A DNA stretch of 64,000 bases from Algorimicrobium algoritergicola (lineage in GTDB: Bacteria > Bacteroidota > Bacteroidia > Flavobacteriales > Flavobacteriaceae): the NCBI RefSeq assembly GCF_008086165.1, contig NZ_VSKL01000001.1, positions 248,001 through 312,000 of the forward strand, in the 5' to 3' direction. Under the pieces are notes generated by a model. That model did not search any database. It worked only from the letters and a program-made list of their open reading frames with translations, and was not told the DNA's origin. The position numbers were made by a program, and so were the translations under genes. This document shows, one piece after another, positions 16,492-24,317 of this stretch (the first letter of the stretch is position 1; the number at the start of each line of letters is the position of its first letter).

Positions 16492-16719
16492 AAAATTTAA
16501 ATTTTAGACTAGTTTATATGGCTAGTCGGTTAAACAAAAGATTGTTTAAGAAGTCTAAATTTCAGAAGCCTTTTAATAAGAAGTCTTTTCCAACCTAAAG
16601 TTAGATTAAAAAATAAAAACTAGCGCTAGTTATGTAGCAACAAATTATCTAAAAAACGCATTGAAAGACTTCTTAAATAACTCAATTTGTGTTCGGATAA
16701 ATCAAACATAATAATAATA

Positions 16720-16857
16720 AAAACAGTTTGAGCAGCAATTTTTAACGAATTTGTGCAGTTCATCGAAAAGTTGCAAAACCCGTTACGGTTTTCCCGTAAA
16801 AACACCCTCTAAACGCAAACTGCCTAAAAACGATAATTTGTTTTTAGGCAGTTTTTT
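16720..16857 (+). ncRNA. Candidate small RNA ending at an orphan terminator
   Basis: A strong plus-strand terminator is present although no plus-strand gene lies within 2 kb upstream. The preceding about 100 bases can fold, for example AAAACC..GGTTTT and ACGG..CCGT around 16775-16798. The 5' end is a guess, since no good promoter was found. The family is not recognised. Confidence 0.3.
16817..16857 (+). terminator. Strong intrinsic terminator with no upstream plus-strand gene
   Basis: AAACTGCCTAAAAAC and GTTTTTAGGCAGTTT form a perfect 15-bp stem around an eight-base loop, followed by a T-run on the plus strand. On the minus strand the T-run is poor, so it does not look built for the TonB receptor gene. 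Confidence 0.7.
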
Positions 16858-16890
16858 AATTTATGAGATTATTTTACACACATAATCTTC

Positions 16891-19137
16891 TTAAAACTTC
16901 AAAGTCATTCCCAATAAAAAATTAGTAGTTGCTTGTGGATAAAAACCAGCACCTTCTATAGTTGACACTTGTGGTGGATTTGAGTAATCATCATCAAATG
17001 TGTAATAGTAGCCATTAGATGCATACTTGACATTAAATAGGTTATTTACCAATCCTGAAAACAAAATAGATTTTAAAAATGCTTTAGAATTTTCATCTCT
17101 TCGGAATGACAATTCGTAATTAACACTAAAATCATTTATAAAATAGCTATCCAATTTAGAAGCTTCAGATTCCGTGTTACTCATAAATTGTTCGCCAACA
17201 TACTTACTTAAAAGTGTAAACTGTAAATTAGTAATCGGTTGAAATGTTAATGCATTGGAAGCTATCCATTCCGGTGAAAAAGAAATATCTGTTTTACCAA
17301 AATTCACCAAACTACCATCAAACTCTGTAATAGTTTCTTTGTTTTTATTGGAACTCCATGTTATACTTGGTTGTAATCGCCACTTCTCGCCTATTTGAAC
17401 TGCTGCTTCCACTTCTAAACCTAATCGGTAACTATCACCACTATTGGTACGAATTGGGTTTCCAGACTGATCAATATTTCCTGTTAAAACTAATTGCTCA
17501 TTATATAACATGTAATAGGCATTTACATTAACACGGAACTTTTCATTATTATGTCGCCAACCTAATTCAAAGTCATTTAATTGTTCTGGTTTTACATCTG
17601 CATTGTTTTCAAAATCATCACGACTTGGTTCACGATTTGCTCGTGCATATGAGAAATACATACTATTTTCAGTATTCAATTTATAGTTAATTCCTGCTTT
17701 GGGATTAAAAAACGCATAATTTTCATCTACATCAAATGGAATTCTGTCCGAGTTTAATCCATCAATTGTATAATCAACTAATCGTAATTGTAAATCGGCA
17801 AACAGACTGATTTTTTCATTCAATCTAAACGTTCCTTTTCCGAAAAAATTGACATCTGATTTAATACCTGCACTTTCATAATAATGATCATTATTATCAC
17901 TATTACTAGCAAATTGCGCCCAAATAATTTCGCCAAAATGACCACCATCATAATAACTGTATGAACCTCCAAAAAGCACATCTAATTGATTGTTTTTATA
18001 GTTCGCATTGGCATTCACCACAAAGAAATCATTATCTAACCAACGACGTCTTACCAAATCGGTTTCGGTTATTGTTTCTGTTCCTATGGTTACATCATTT
18101 AAACCGTAGTCGGCAAACTCGGCATCTTCTTTATACTGCTCAAAATAACCACGTCCAGCTGTATAATTGAAAGCCATGTTGGTAGACCACTTATTATCAA
18201 AACGTTGGTTCCAATGCAATTGGTAATGGTCTTGCTGATAATTATCTACTTCATTTTCGTAGAACTGGGTATTGCCATTTTCATCTGTATATTCTCCAGC
18301 TGTATTATAGGTTCTATCATTGTCCAATTTATCTGCATCTTCCAAACCATTCCAGGACTGATAGGTTATTTCCTTACCCGAAAAGGTAATGGCTTTTATT
18401 AAGGTATTTGCTGATTTATAAGATCCTTGAAGGAAATAAGATTTCAAATCTGACGTAGCACGATCAATATAACCATCCGATTTAATGTTTGATAAACGTC
18501 CTGCAAATTCAATCTTATCATTCAGCAAACCAGTACTAAATTTTAAGGTATGTTTTCGGGTATTAAAACTACCGAAGGAATTAGCAAATTCGCCATAGGC
18601 TTCATCTGAAACCGCATCGGTTAGCACATTAATACTGGCTCCAAAAGCACCAGCTCCATTAGTGGATGTTCCTACACCACGTTGTAATTGCAAACTCTCA
18701 ACTGATGAGGCAAAATCGTTTAAATTCACCCAAAATGTCCCTAATGATTCGGCATCATTATACGGGATTCCATTAATAGTTACGTTTGTAGATTGCGCAT
18801 TAATACCACGCACACGAATACCTGTGTAACCTACTCCTGCTCCAGCATCTGATGTGGTAACAACAGACGGTAGGAAGTTTAATAAAATGGGAATATCTTG
18901 CCCCAAATTCCGTTGTTCTATCTCCTCTTTTGAAAGGTTAGAATGTGTAATTGGCGAATCTGCTTTAACCCGAACCGAGCGCACTAAAACTTCGTCTAGT
19001 GTTTCTCGTTTTGTAGAATCCTGTGGTTTTTCTTGTGAAAAAACACCAAAAGAAGTCGTTAAAAAAATGGAAAGCAAACCTGCTTTTTGAAAATGTTGCC
19101 AGCGAAAAACTGACGCGTTGTTGAATAAAAATTTCAT
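16891..19137 (-). CDS. TonB-dependent receptor under TPP riboswitch control (probable thiamine uptake)
   Basis: An outer-membrane TonB-dependent receptor of 748 residues. A signal region ends near residue 35 (GVFSQEKP), followed by a plug domain (ETLDEVLVRSVRVKADSP, GVGYTGIRVRGINAQSTN, NGIPYNDAESLGTFWVNL) and a beta-barrel ending in the aromatic strand NFLLGMTLKF. A TPP riboswitch lies just upstream on the same strand, so the substrate is probably thiamine or a precursor, as proposed for riboswitch-linked receptors in Bacteroidetes. There is no SusD-like partner. The receptor class is secure from the sequence; the substrate is inferred from regulation only. Confidence 0.92.
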   Translation of the reverse strand: MKFLFNNASVFRWQHFQKAGLLSIFLTTSFGVFSQEKPQDSTKRETLDEVLVRSVRVKADSPITHSNLSKEEIEQRNLGQDIPILLNFLPSVVTTSDAGAGVGYTGIRVRGINAQSTNVTINGIPYNDAESLGTFWVNLNDFASSVESLQLQRGVGTSTNGAGAFGASINVLTDAVSDEAYGEFANSFGSFNTRKHTLKFSTGLLNDKIEFAGRLSNIKSDGYIDRATSDLKSYFLQGSYKSANTLIKAITFSGKEITYQSWNGLEDADKLDNDRTYNTAGEYTDENGNTQFYENEVDNYQQDHYQLHWNQRFDNKWSTNMAFNYTAGRGYFEQYKEDAEFADYGLNDVTIGTETITETDLVRRRWLDNDFFVVNANANYKNNQLDVLFGGSYSYYDGGHFGEIIWAQFASNSDNNDHYYESAGIKSDVNFFGKGTFRLNEKISLFADLQLRLVDYTIDGLNSDRIPFDVDENYAFFNPKAGINYKLNTENSMYFSYARANREPSRDDFENNADVKPEQLNDFELGWRHNNEKFRVNVNAYYMLYNEQLVLTGNIDQSGNPIRTNSGDSYRLGLEVEAAVQIGEKWRLQPSITWSSNKNKETITEFDGSLVNFGKTDISFSPEWIASNALTFQPITNLQFTLLSKYVGEQFMSNTESEASKLDSYFINDFSVNYELSFRRDENSKAFLKSILFSGLVNNLFNVKYASNGYYYTFDDDYSNPPQVSTIEGAGFYPQATTNFLLGMTLKF

Positions 19138-19242
19138 TCGATAAAATAAATTTAGCGAATAAAAAGAGGTGATTATTCTGATTAAAAATTAGTTTTTTTG
19201 TTGCCATACGTAAACACGCACAACAGTACAAAATTGTTGTTA

Positions 19243-19312
19243 TTTTCCTAAACAGCATTACCTGTTCTAGGTTCAATGGGTATGATCTCAGCCGTTATTG
19301 GGCACCCCTTTA
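19243..19312 (-). promoter_or_regulatory. TPP riboswitch (THI element)
   Basis: The minus strand reads GGGGTGCCC, then GGCTGAGATCATACCC, TGAACCTAGAACAGGTAATG and CTGTTTAGG, matching the conserved CUGAGA, ACCC, UGAACCUG and GGUAAUGC blocks of the thiamine pyrophosphate aptamer in the right order. It lies about 105 bases upstream of the receptor start codon. High thiamine pyrophosphate is expected to switch the receptor off. Confidence 0.93.
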
Positions 19313-19375
19313 TGAGAACGCTGCAAAGGTAATTAACAATGTAGAATTACCAAGTAATAATGAAAAATTATTAAT

Positions 19376-19780
19376 CTAAACTTCAGGTGGTTTCCTATTT
19401 GCCTTTTTATCAGCATTCTTTTTCTTGTTGGAAAGACGTTTAAGTTTCACGGCTCTTGGAACCTTGGTTGGTCTTCGTTTTTTAGGTACAATCAACCCTT
19501 GTTTAATCAACTCTAAAAAGCGTTTGATAACCAAGTCCTTATTTTTATGTTGACTGCGGCTATCTTCACTGGAGAGTATTAAAACACCTTCAGTAGTTAA
19601 CCGATTATCTAACCTTTTAAGAAGACGCGCTTTTTGGTTTTCTGAAAATACTTGCGAATTTGGTAAATCCCAATTTAACACCACTTTAGAGGATGTTTTG
19701 TTCACATGCTGACCACCAGCTCCTGAACTTCTAACCGCTTTAAATGATAATTCTGTTATAAGAAATGCTGCATCAAACAT
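19376..19780 (-). CDS. arfB: Peptidyl-tRNA hydrolase ArfB (YaeJ-like)
   Basis: ArfB rescues ribosomes stalled on non-stop mRNA by hydrolysing the peptidyl-tRNA in a codon-independent way. The catalytic SGAGGQHVNKTSSKV (GGQ motif) lies near residues 20-34, and the C-terminus is the highly basic tail that enters the empty mRNA channel (KKRRPTKVPRAVKLKRLSNK, then KKNADKKANRK). The length of 134 residues fits. It starts one base after the stop of the DUF4301 gene, so the two are very probably translated together. Confidence 0.94.
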   Translation of the reverse strand: MFDAAFLITELSFKAVRSSGAGGQHVNKTSSKVVLNWDLPNSQVFSENQKARLLKRLDNRLTTEGVLILSSEDSRSQHKNKDLVIKRFLELIKQGLIVPKKRRPTKVPRAVKLKRLSNKKKNADKKANRKPPEV

Positions 19781-19781
19781 A

Positions 19782-21338
19782 TTATTTTATTTGATGTGGT
19801 GACTTCAGCAAATCGTTTACTGTTTTAACTGGGTTGAAGGTAATGAGTGGCACTTCAACAAAAACAGTATTCCAATTGGCCATGCTTCCATTCCATAAAC
19901 CTGGCAACTCCAAGGCTTTCAATTCTTTTCCTAATCGTGTTTTTTTGGTAATAAAAGCGGCTTTATGATCTACAAATTGGGTGAGATCAAACTTATTTCC
20001 TCTGTAATCTTTTACACCACAAACCAAGTCTACAGGATTAAAATGTGTGGCATTTTTTAAGATACTTTTTTGATATTTATTCTTTTGATTTATTTGAGCC
20101 GACTCTACAATTTGAAGTGAAATAGTTCCACTTTCATCTTTAACCCAAAATGGTCCACCTCCAGGCTCGCCCTCGTTCTTTACCATACCACAAACGCGAA
20201 TTGGCCTATTTAATTTATTCTGAAGATATTCTATTTGATACTTTTCGGCATATTTTTCAAATTCAGCAGAAATTTGCACCTGCATACTATTTGTTAAAAA
20301 TCGGGCGATTTCAATGATTATTTCGTGCGATAATTCGCCATTTTCAATTTGTTCTAAATACTGAAATGCCTGTTGTTGAATTTCCATAAGAATCCCAGCC
20401 AGAATCTTTTTATTCTTGGCAACCTCATTTTTAAACTTATAAACAACCACATTATCAATGTTTTTAATAAAGATAATATCCGCGTTCAAATCATTTAAAT
20501 TCTCAATTAACGCACCGTGTCCCGATGGACGAAATAATAAATCGCCGTTCTCTAATCTGAAGGGCTCATCTTTAGCTGTTACAGCAATTGTATCGGTTGA
20601 TTCTTTTTGATAAGAAAACGAAATATCAAATTGAGAATTGGTTTTACGTTCTACTTTATCTTCAATTCTTGAAAATTCATTACTGAATTTATCCTTATGA
20701 CTCTCCGAAATAGTAAAATGCAGTTTTGCTTGTTTATTGCAACACGCATACAAAGCAGATTCAAATAGATGTTCCTCAAAAGCCGTGGAAACAATTTGAT
20801 TATTATATTCGTGAAAAGGCAATAATCCTTTAGGCGAATTACCATAATTCAAACCATTTTCGTCTAACATGGCTTTTACAAATAATTGCGAGCGGTAGCT
20901 ATCGTCCAAATCCGAGAAGTTTGGATAGGTTTTACGTAACAAATCAATGACTTCAAAATAGAATGGGAATTTCTCTAAACCAACAAAAAAAACATGCAAA
21001 CTTTTATCATCGCGTGTATTCATATACGAATTAATCGTTTGCTCGGCTGGATCATATTCTTCCAAAAACTGAAACAAAAATTTAAACATACGTGTTGCTG
21101 CACCAGATGCTGGAACAAATTTTATAATATCAAATTGGTCTTTATTTTCATCAAAAAATGCCACAAGGTTTTCAACTTCCGAAACATTGAGGCGTAAAAT
21201 GCCATCACCAACCGTTGCAGCTCCTACCAAATTTGAATAGGGTAAACCGGAAACAAAGGTTTCAAGCTGTTTGTTAACACCTTCCACGGTTAAACCCTTT
21301 GATTCTATTTGCTTTATGTCCTTTTCAGAAAAAGTCAT
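19782..21338 (-). CDS. DUF4301 family protein
   Basis: A 518-residue cytoplasmic protein matching DUF4301 of Bacteroidota, for which no function is established. Notable conserved-looking stretches are KFVPASGAATRMFKFLF, LLPFHEYN, FRPSGHGALIENLNDL and VCGMVKNEGEPGGGPFWV. Their Gly-rich, Arg/His-containing character recalls nucleotidyltransferase sugar-nucleotide enzymes, but I cannot support a specific activity. It lies between the NadR-like kinase (three-base gap) and arfB (one-base gap), in a tightly packed reverse-strand run. Confidence 0.85.
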   Translation of the reverse strand: MTFSEKDIKQIESKGLTVEGVNKQLETFVSGLPYSNLVGAATVGDGILRLNVSEVENLVAFFDENKDQFDIIKFVPASGAATRMFKFLFQFLEEYDPAEQTINSYMNTRDDKSLHVFFVGLEKFPFYFEVIDLLRKTYPNFSDLDDSYRSQLFVKAMLDENGLNYGNSPKGLLPFHEYNNQIVSTAFEEHLFESALYACCNKQAKLHFTISESHKDKFSNEFSRIEDKVERKTNSQFDISFSYQKESTDTIAVTAKDEPFRLENGDLLFRPSGHGALIENLNDLNADIIFIKNIDNVVVYKFKNEVAKNKKILAGILMEIQQQAFQYLEQIENGELSHEIIIEIARFLTNSMQVQISAEFEKYAEKYQIEYLQNKLNRPIRVCGMVKNEGEPGGGPFWVKDESGTISLQIVESAQINQKNKYQKSILKNATHFNPVDLVCGVKDYRGNKFDLTQFVDHKAAFITKKTRLGKELKALELPGLWNGSMANWNTVFVEVPLITFNPVKTVNDLLKSPHQIK

Positions 21339-21341
21339 ACC

Positions 21342-21902
21342 TTACTTTTTTAATAATTCATTAATATGTTTTACGGCAACTTCAAAACGTTTTGTTAGAT
21401 TCCCACTTAATAGAATATAGGGTTTTTGGTGAATTTCTAACGCATTTTGAAACGCTTGAAACATCGTTTCTCTTTCATGCGGTTTATCGCGAATGCCATC
21501 AGGCTCCCATGGCAGATCAATATTAGTTAAAAAATAAAGATTATAGTAATTTTCTGTCGCAAATTTATTTAAGCGTTCTGAAGTAAAGCCTTGATAGTAA
21601 GCTTCACTATATACTTTTGTTTCTAGTAAATCGGTATCGCAAATTAGTAATTTATCAGCTTGCTGCGTTAGCTTGTTTTCTAATGCCATTTGCCCTTCCG
21701 CAATTGGCAATACATCATCTTGAGTTAGCACCTCATGTGATTTTGCTTTATTTTCGGCATAAATCCTTGAAAATTCTGGAACCCAAAGCGTATTAAAATG
21801 AGTAGCCAATTTTTTAGCAAGAATGGTTTTACCTGTAGATTCAGGACCAAACAGCACAATTTTTAGGCACTGACTGTCGTCTTGTTTAAGTGTTTCTTCC
21901 AT
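21342..21902 (-). CDS. NadR-like P-loop kinase (AAA_28 type)
   Basis: A cytoplasmic P-loop protein of 186 residues with a Walker A motif (LFGPESTGKTILAKKLA, about residues 17-33) and a kinase layout like the ribosylnicotinamide-kinase half of NadR (WVPEFSRIYAENK, LLICDTDLLETKVYSEAYY, LPWEPDGIRDKPHERE). The NadR adenylyltransferase domain is absent. Its start overlaps the end of the PnuC gene by 40 bases, so the two are coupled: transport followed by phosphorylation. The natural substrate could be nicotinamide riboside; because of the riboswitch and thiamine-binding gene nearby, thiamine is a credible alternative. Confidence 0.85.
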   Translation of the reverse strand: MEETLKQDDSQCLKIVLFGPESTGKTILAKKLATHFNTLWVPEFSRIYAENKAKSHEVLTQDDVLPIAEGQMALENKLTQQADKLLICDTDLLETKVYSEAYYQGFTSERLNKFATENYYNLYFLTNIDLPWEPDGIRDKPHERETMFQAFQNALEIHQKPYILLSGNLTKRFEVAVKHINELLKK

Positions 21903-22495
21903 GCTAAATAACCATAAATTGCTAATACTGTAAAACCTAAATACTGTAAACTTGTAAAGGTAAATCCTTTGTAGAAATATAAGGGAACTGAAATAATATC
22001 ACCTACAATCCAGAAAATCCAATTTTCCACTTTTCGTTTTGCCATAAGCCACATACCAGCGAAAAATATAGCAGTTGTTAGAATATCAACATAAGACACC
22101 CAACTACTCCATTTATCAAAAATTTGATAAATAACAGCAACAAAAACCACTGCAACAACTGCAATTCCAATCGAAATCTGTTTATCCTTTTTAGTCCATG
22201 ATGTGATTGGTGTTTCATGCGTATCATCTACTTTGCGTGTCCAAATGTACCAACCATAAATACTCATTATAAAATAGTAGGCATTAATAATCATATCGCC
22301 TAATAATCCCCATTTAAACAATAAATAGACGAAGATACTCGTGCTAATGATACCCGTTGGAAACACAAAAATATGGTTCTGTTTAGAATACCAAACCGAT
22401 AGAAACCCGAAAACCACGGCAATGATTTCAAGTACAATATCTAGTGTATCATAATCGCTGTACTGACCAAATAGATAATCAAAAATGAGGCTCAT
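21863..22495 (-). CDS. pnuC: PnuC/PnuT family vitamin transporter
   Basis: An inner-membrane transporter of the PnuC family with about seven hydrophobic segments and the typical features IISTSIFVYLLFKWGLLGDM, NAYYFIMSIYGWYIW and NWIFWIVGDIISVPLYFYKG. The family moves vitamin precursors by facilitated diffusion and traps them by phosphorylation, consistent with the overlapping kinase gene downstream. Members take nicotinamide riboside (PnuC) or thiamine (PnuT), and sequence alone does not decide. Two in-frame ATGs exist (22519 and 22495). I chose the second, which gives MSLIFDYLFGQYS and overlaps the upstream gene by 17 bases. Confidence 0.88.
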   Translation of the reverse strand: MSLIFDYLFGQYSDYDTLDIVLEIIAVVFGFLSVWYSKQNHIFVFPTGIISTSIFVYLLFKWGLLGDMIINAYYFIMSIYGWYIWTRKVDDTHETPITSWTKKDKQISIGIAVVAVVFVAVIYQIFDKWSSWVSYVDILTTAIFFAGMWLMAKRKVENWIFWIVGDIISVPLYFYKGFTFTSLQYLGFTVLAIYGYLAWKKHLNKTTVSA

Positions 22496-22739
22496 AATCC
22501 TGTCTATCTGATTTGACAATTTTCATGTGTAGCAAACCGCGTTCAATGAGTTCAAAGGCTTCTTTTATTTCAACAGTTAACAATTGCATAACCGCATCAT
22601 AATCACCATAAACTTGGGTGCTTAAAGGGTTTTCAAGAACTTTTAAATTAGATGCTCGTAACTTTTTAATAAAGTGAATGATGGCTGGCTCGTAGTCATC
22701 ATGCAAAGGTGTTAAGGTTAATTCTACTGATATTTTCAT
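22479..22739 (-). CDS. Thiamine-binding protein family (YqgV/MTH1187-like), tentative
   Basis: A small cytoplasmic protein of 86 residues with a ferredoxin-like pattern (KISVELTLTPLHDDYEPAI, LKVLENPLSTQVYGDYDAVM, MKIVKSDRQDY) resembling the DUF77 / Thiamine_BP family, whose members bind thiamine in some bacteria. I recall this flavobacterial version being annotated as thiamine-binding. It overlaps the start of the PnuC gene, so co-translation is likely. This supports, but does not prove, a thiamine role for the PnuC/kinase pair. Confidence 0.6.
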   Translation of the reverse strand: MKISVELTLTPLHDDYEPAIIHFIKKLRASNLKVLENPLSTQVYGDYDAVMQLLTVEIKEAFELIERGLLHMKIVKSDRQDYEPHF

Positions 22740-22798
22740 ATGTATTTGCCGCGAAAGCGGTAATCTATTTAATGTTTGTACTTACTTTAAATTTAAAA

Positions 22799-22823
22799 CC
22801 TCTCGACTGTGCTCAAGGTGACA
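22799..22823. repeat. Half-copy of the TCGACTG(C/T)GCTCAA repeat
   Basis: CTCGACTGTGCTCAAGGTGA corresponds to one arm of the element at 9951-10019 with a few substitutions. It lies between the thiamine-binding gene and pcrB, next to a small CCGCGAAAGCGG hairpin at 22749-22760. Confidence 0.5.
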
Positions 22824-22826
22824 TTA

Positions 22827-23552
22827 TCAATCTTGAAGTTCTTCAAAAAAAGACTCATCATCTTCAAAAGCGGTTCCAATAACCACTAAATCGGCTCCAG
22901 CTTGGTAGGCTTGTTCTAATTGTTTTAAAGTTCGAATTCCGCCTCCCACAATTAAGGGTATGCGTATGTCCGATTTTACTTTTTTAATTATATTTATGGA
23001 TACAGGTTGCAAAGCACCACTTCCTGCTTCCAAATATATCAGTTTCATACCAAGTAACTCGCCTGCTTTGGCTGTATCTGCTATTAATTGGATATTATTA
23101 TTTTGCAGTGGTGCCGTTTCGGTTACACGTTGTACAGCTGTTTGTTTGCCATTTTCAATTAAAATGTAACCGGTTGACAAAATTTCTAAATTTGAATCTT
23201 TCAATTTAGAAACTGCCTCAACATGTTTACCGATTAAATAGTCTGGATTTCTACCTGAAATCAATGCTAAAAACAAAAGCGCATCCGCTTGATTTGTTAT
23301 TTGTTTTACATCACCAGGGAATAATAGAATGGGTAATTTGGTGTGTTTTTTAATTTCTATTACTAAAGATTCTGTTAATTGTTCCGCAACTTCACTTCCG
23401 CCGACAAAAATATGTGTAGCTCTAGACGCATTTACTTTTACTATAAAATTGGCAACCGAATCTATAGCCATTTTATCAGGATCGATTAAAACGGCTAGTA
23501 ATTTTTCGCCTTTAGAAATAGCTTGCAATATGTGATTATAAATAGTCTTCAT
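22827..23552 (-). CDS. pcrB: Geranylgeranylglyceryl/heptaprenylglyceryl phosphate synthase
   Basis: A TIM-barrel prenyltransferase that joins a long prenyl diphosphate to glycerol-1-phosphate. The stretches LLAVLIDPDKM, HIFVGGSEV, LPILLFPGD, KLIYLEAGSGALQPVS and IPLIVGGGIRT are the phosphate- and glycerol-binding hallmarks. Bacteroidota homologues are often annotated as geranylgeranylglyceryl phosphate synthase family; the in vivo product is unclear. The start codon overlaps the stop of the upstream phosphopantetheinyl transferase gene (TAATG), so the two are translationally coupled. Confidence 0.92.
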   Translation of the reverse strand: MKTIYNHILQAISKGEKLLAVLIDPDKMAIDSVANFIVKVNASRATHIFVGGSEVAEQLTESLVIEIKKHTKLPILLFPGDVKQITNQADALLFLALISGRNPDYLIGKHVEAVSKLKDSNLEILSTGYILIENGKQTAVQRVTETAPLQNNNIQLIADTAKAGELLGMKLIYLEAGSGALQPVSINIIKKVKSDIRIPLIVGGGIRTLKQLEQAYQAGADLVVIGTAFEDDESFFEELQD

Positions 23553-24184
23553 TACGAAATTGGTAATGCAAAAGCACAGGTAAAACCTTCAAACTCTATA
23601 AAAGTAGTGTTGTAACTATGTTTTTTGTTATCATAATCTATCCAAGCACGTGTTTCGGTATCTATTATTTCAAATGGAATAACCAATGTGTGTTGTAAAA
23701 AACTCAACCCAGGAGTCGCAAACAACTTATAAAGCGATTCTTTAATACACCAAATAACGGTCAGTTTCCGAATATAATCTTGGGCTTCTTTTTGTAAATA
23801 CTGACTTTCATAATCCATAAATTTATGGGCAATAACACCAATTTTGTCACGTTGCTTTTCAATGTCAATGCCTACTAAATGATCACTAACCACCACTCCT
23901 GAAAATGTAAAGGAATGTGTTATAGAAATATACTTACCATCTTTTAAATGCGGCTTTCCATTTTCATCATAATACAAATCAGAATCCGTATAACCAAACT
24001 CGGCAAGCAAATGTCTAACACTTAAAAAACCACGTTGGTGCAACTCACTTTTCATACTTAAAACGCGCCTGAAACTTTCAGGTCTTAAGGTAATTGGCTG
24101 AATTAAATCGTCATAGGATTCTTCTATCTTCCAGATTTTAACAGTAGTTTGTGAGTTGGGAATAAGGGTTTTATAAAGCGGCAT
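23552..24184 (-). CDS. 4'-phosphopantetheinyl transferase superfamily protein
   Basis: It transfers the phosphopantetheine arm of coenzyme A to carrier proteins. The family motifs are visible: GKPHLKDGKYISITHSFTF (about residues 75-93), VGIDIEKQRDKIG and the catalytic region IWCIKESLYKLFATPGLSF (WCxKES), where the Asp and Glu residues bind magnesium. The 210-residue length and arrangement fit the Sfp-type enzymes rather than AcpS. It is coupled to pcrB by a TAATG junction and faces ahcY divergently across 133 bases. Confidence 0.9.
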   Translation of the reverse strand: MPLYKTLIPNSQTTVKIWKIEESYDDLIQPITLRPESFRRVLSMKSELHQRGFLSVRHLLAEFGYTDSDLYYDENGKPHLKDGKYISITHSFTFSGVVVSDHLVGIDIEKQRDKIGVIAHKFMDYESQYLQKEAQDYIRKLTVIWCIKESLYKLFATPGLSFLQHTLVIPFEIIDTETRAWIDYDNKKHSYNTTFIEFEGFTCAFALPIS

Positions 24185-24207
24185 TTAATATTCTAAAAGT
24201 TATTAGT

Positions 24208-24215
24208 TATCTTTG
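24208..24215 (+). promoter_or_regulatory. ahcY: Candidate -7 element for ahcY
   Basis: TATCTTTG matches the Bacteroidota -7 consensus TAnnTTTG and lies 103-110 bases upstream of the ahcY ATG. It implies a leader of about 95-100 bases with small inverted repeats (for example CTGC..GCAG). A matching -33 TTTG was not seen. Confidence 0.4.
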
Positions 24216-24317
24216 CACTGCCTAAAGCAGATTTAACAATTGCGACAAGCGAATTTAACCATTTTATGTCCTTTTGCCAAAGTTGTTAGGCTATAAAAAC
24301 ATTAAGAAAAAAATACT

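Larger units (their letters stand above)
16492..16890. other. Gene-free stretch rich in inverted repeats
   Basis: This stretch of 399 bases holds no convincing ORF. It contains the hairpin GACTAG..CTAGTC (16507-16527), the 12-bp palindrome ACTAGCGCTAGT (16619-16630), and three copies of AAGAAGTCT: two direct (about 16548-16556 and 16578-16586) and one inverted (about 16667-16675). The outer pair extends to a perfect 12-bp inverted repeat. Its right end holds an orphan terminator. It includes the upstream region of the cysteine-rich lipoprotein gene. Confidence 0.6.

Noticed and set aside
16492-16890. tRNA, RNase P RNA or other known structural RNA
   Set aside because: I found no tRNA cloverleaf or conserved RNase P sequence block in this stretch; only the terminator and hairpins support an unknown RNA.
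18965-19276. 103-residue reverse-strand ORF overlapping the TonB receptor start
   Set aside because: It overlaps both the receptor start and the TPP riboswitch and has no recognisable domain.
24185-24317. SAM or SAH riboswitch before ahcY
   Set aside because: Small inverted repeats are present, but no conserved SAM or SAH aptamer core could be matched.
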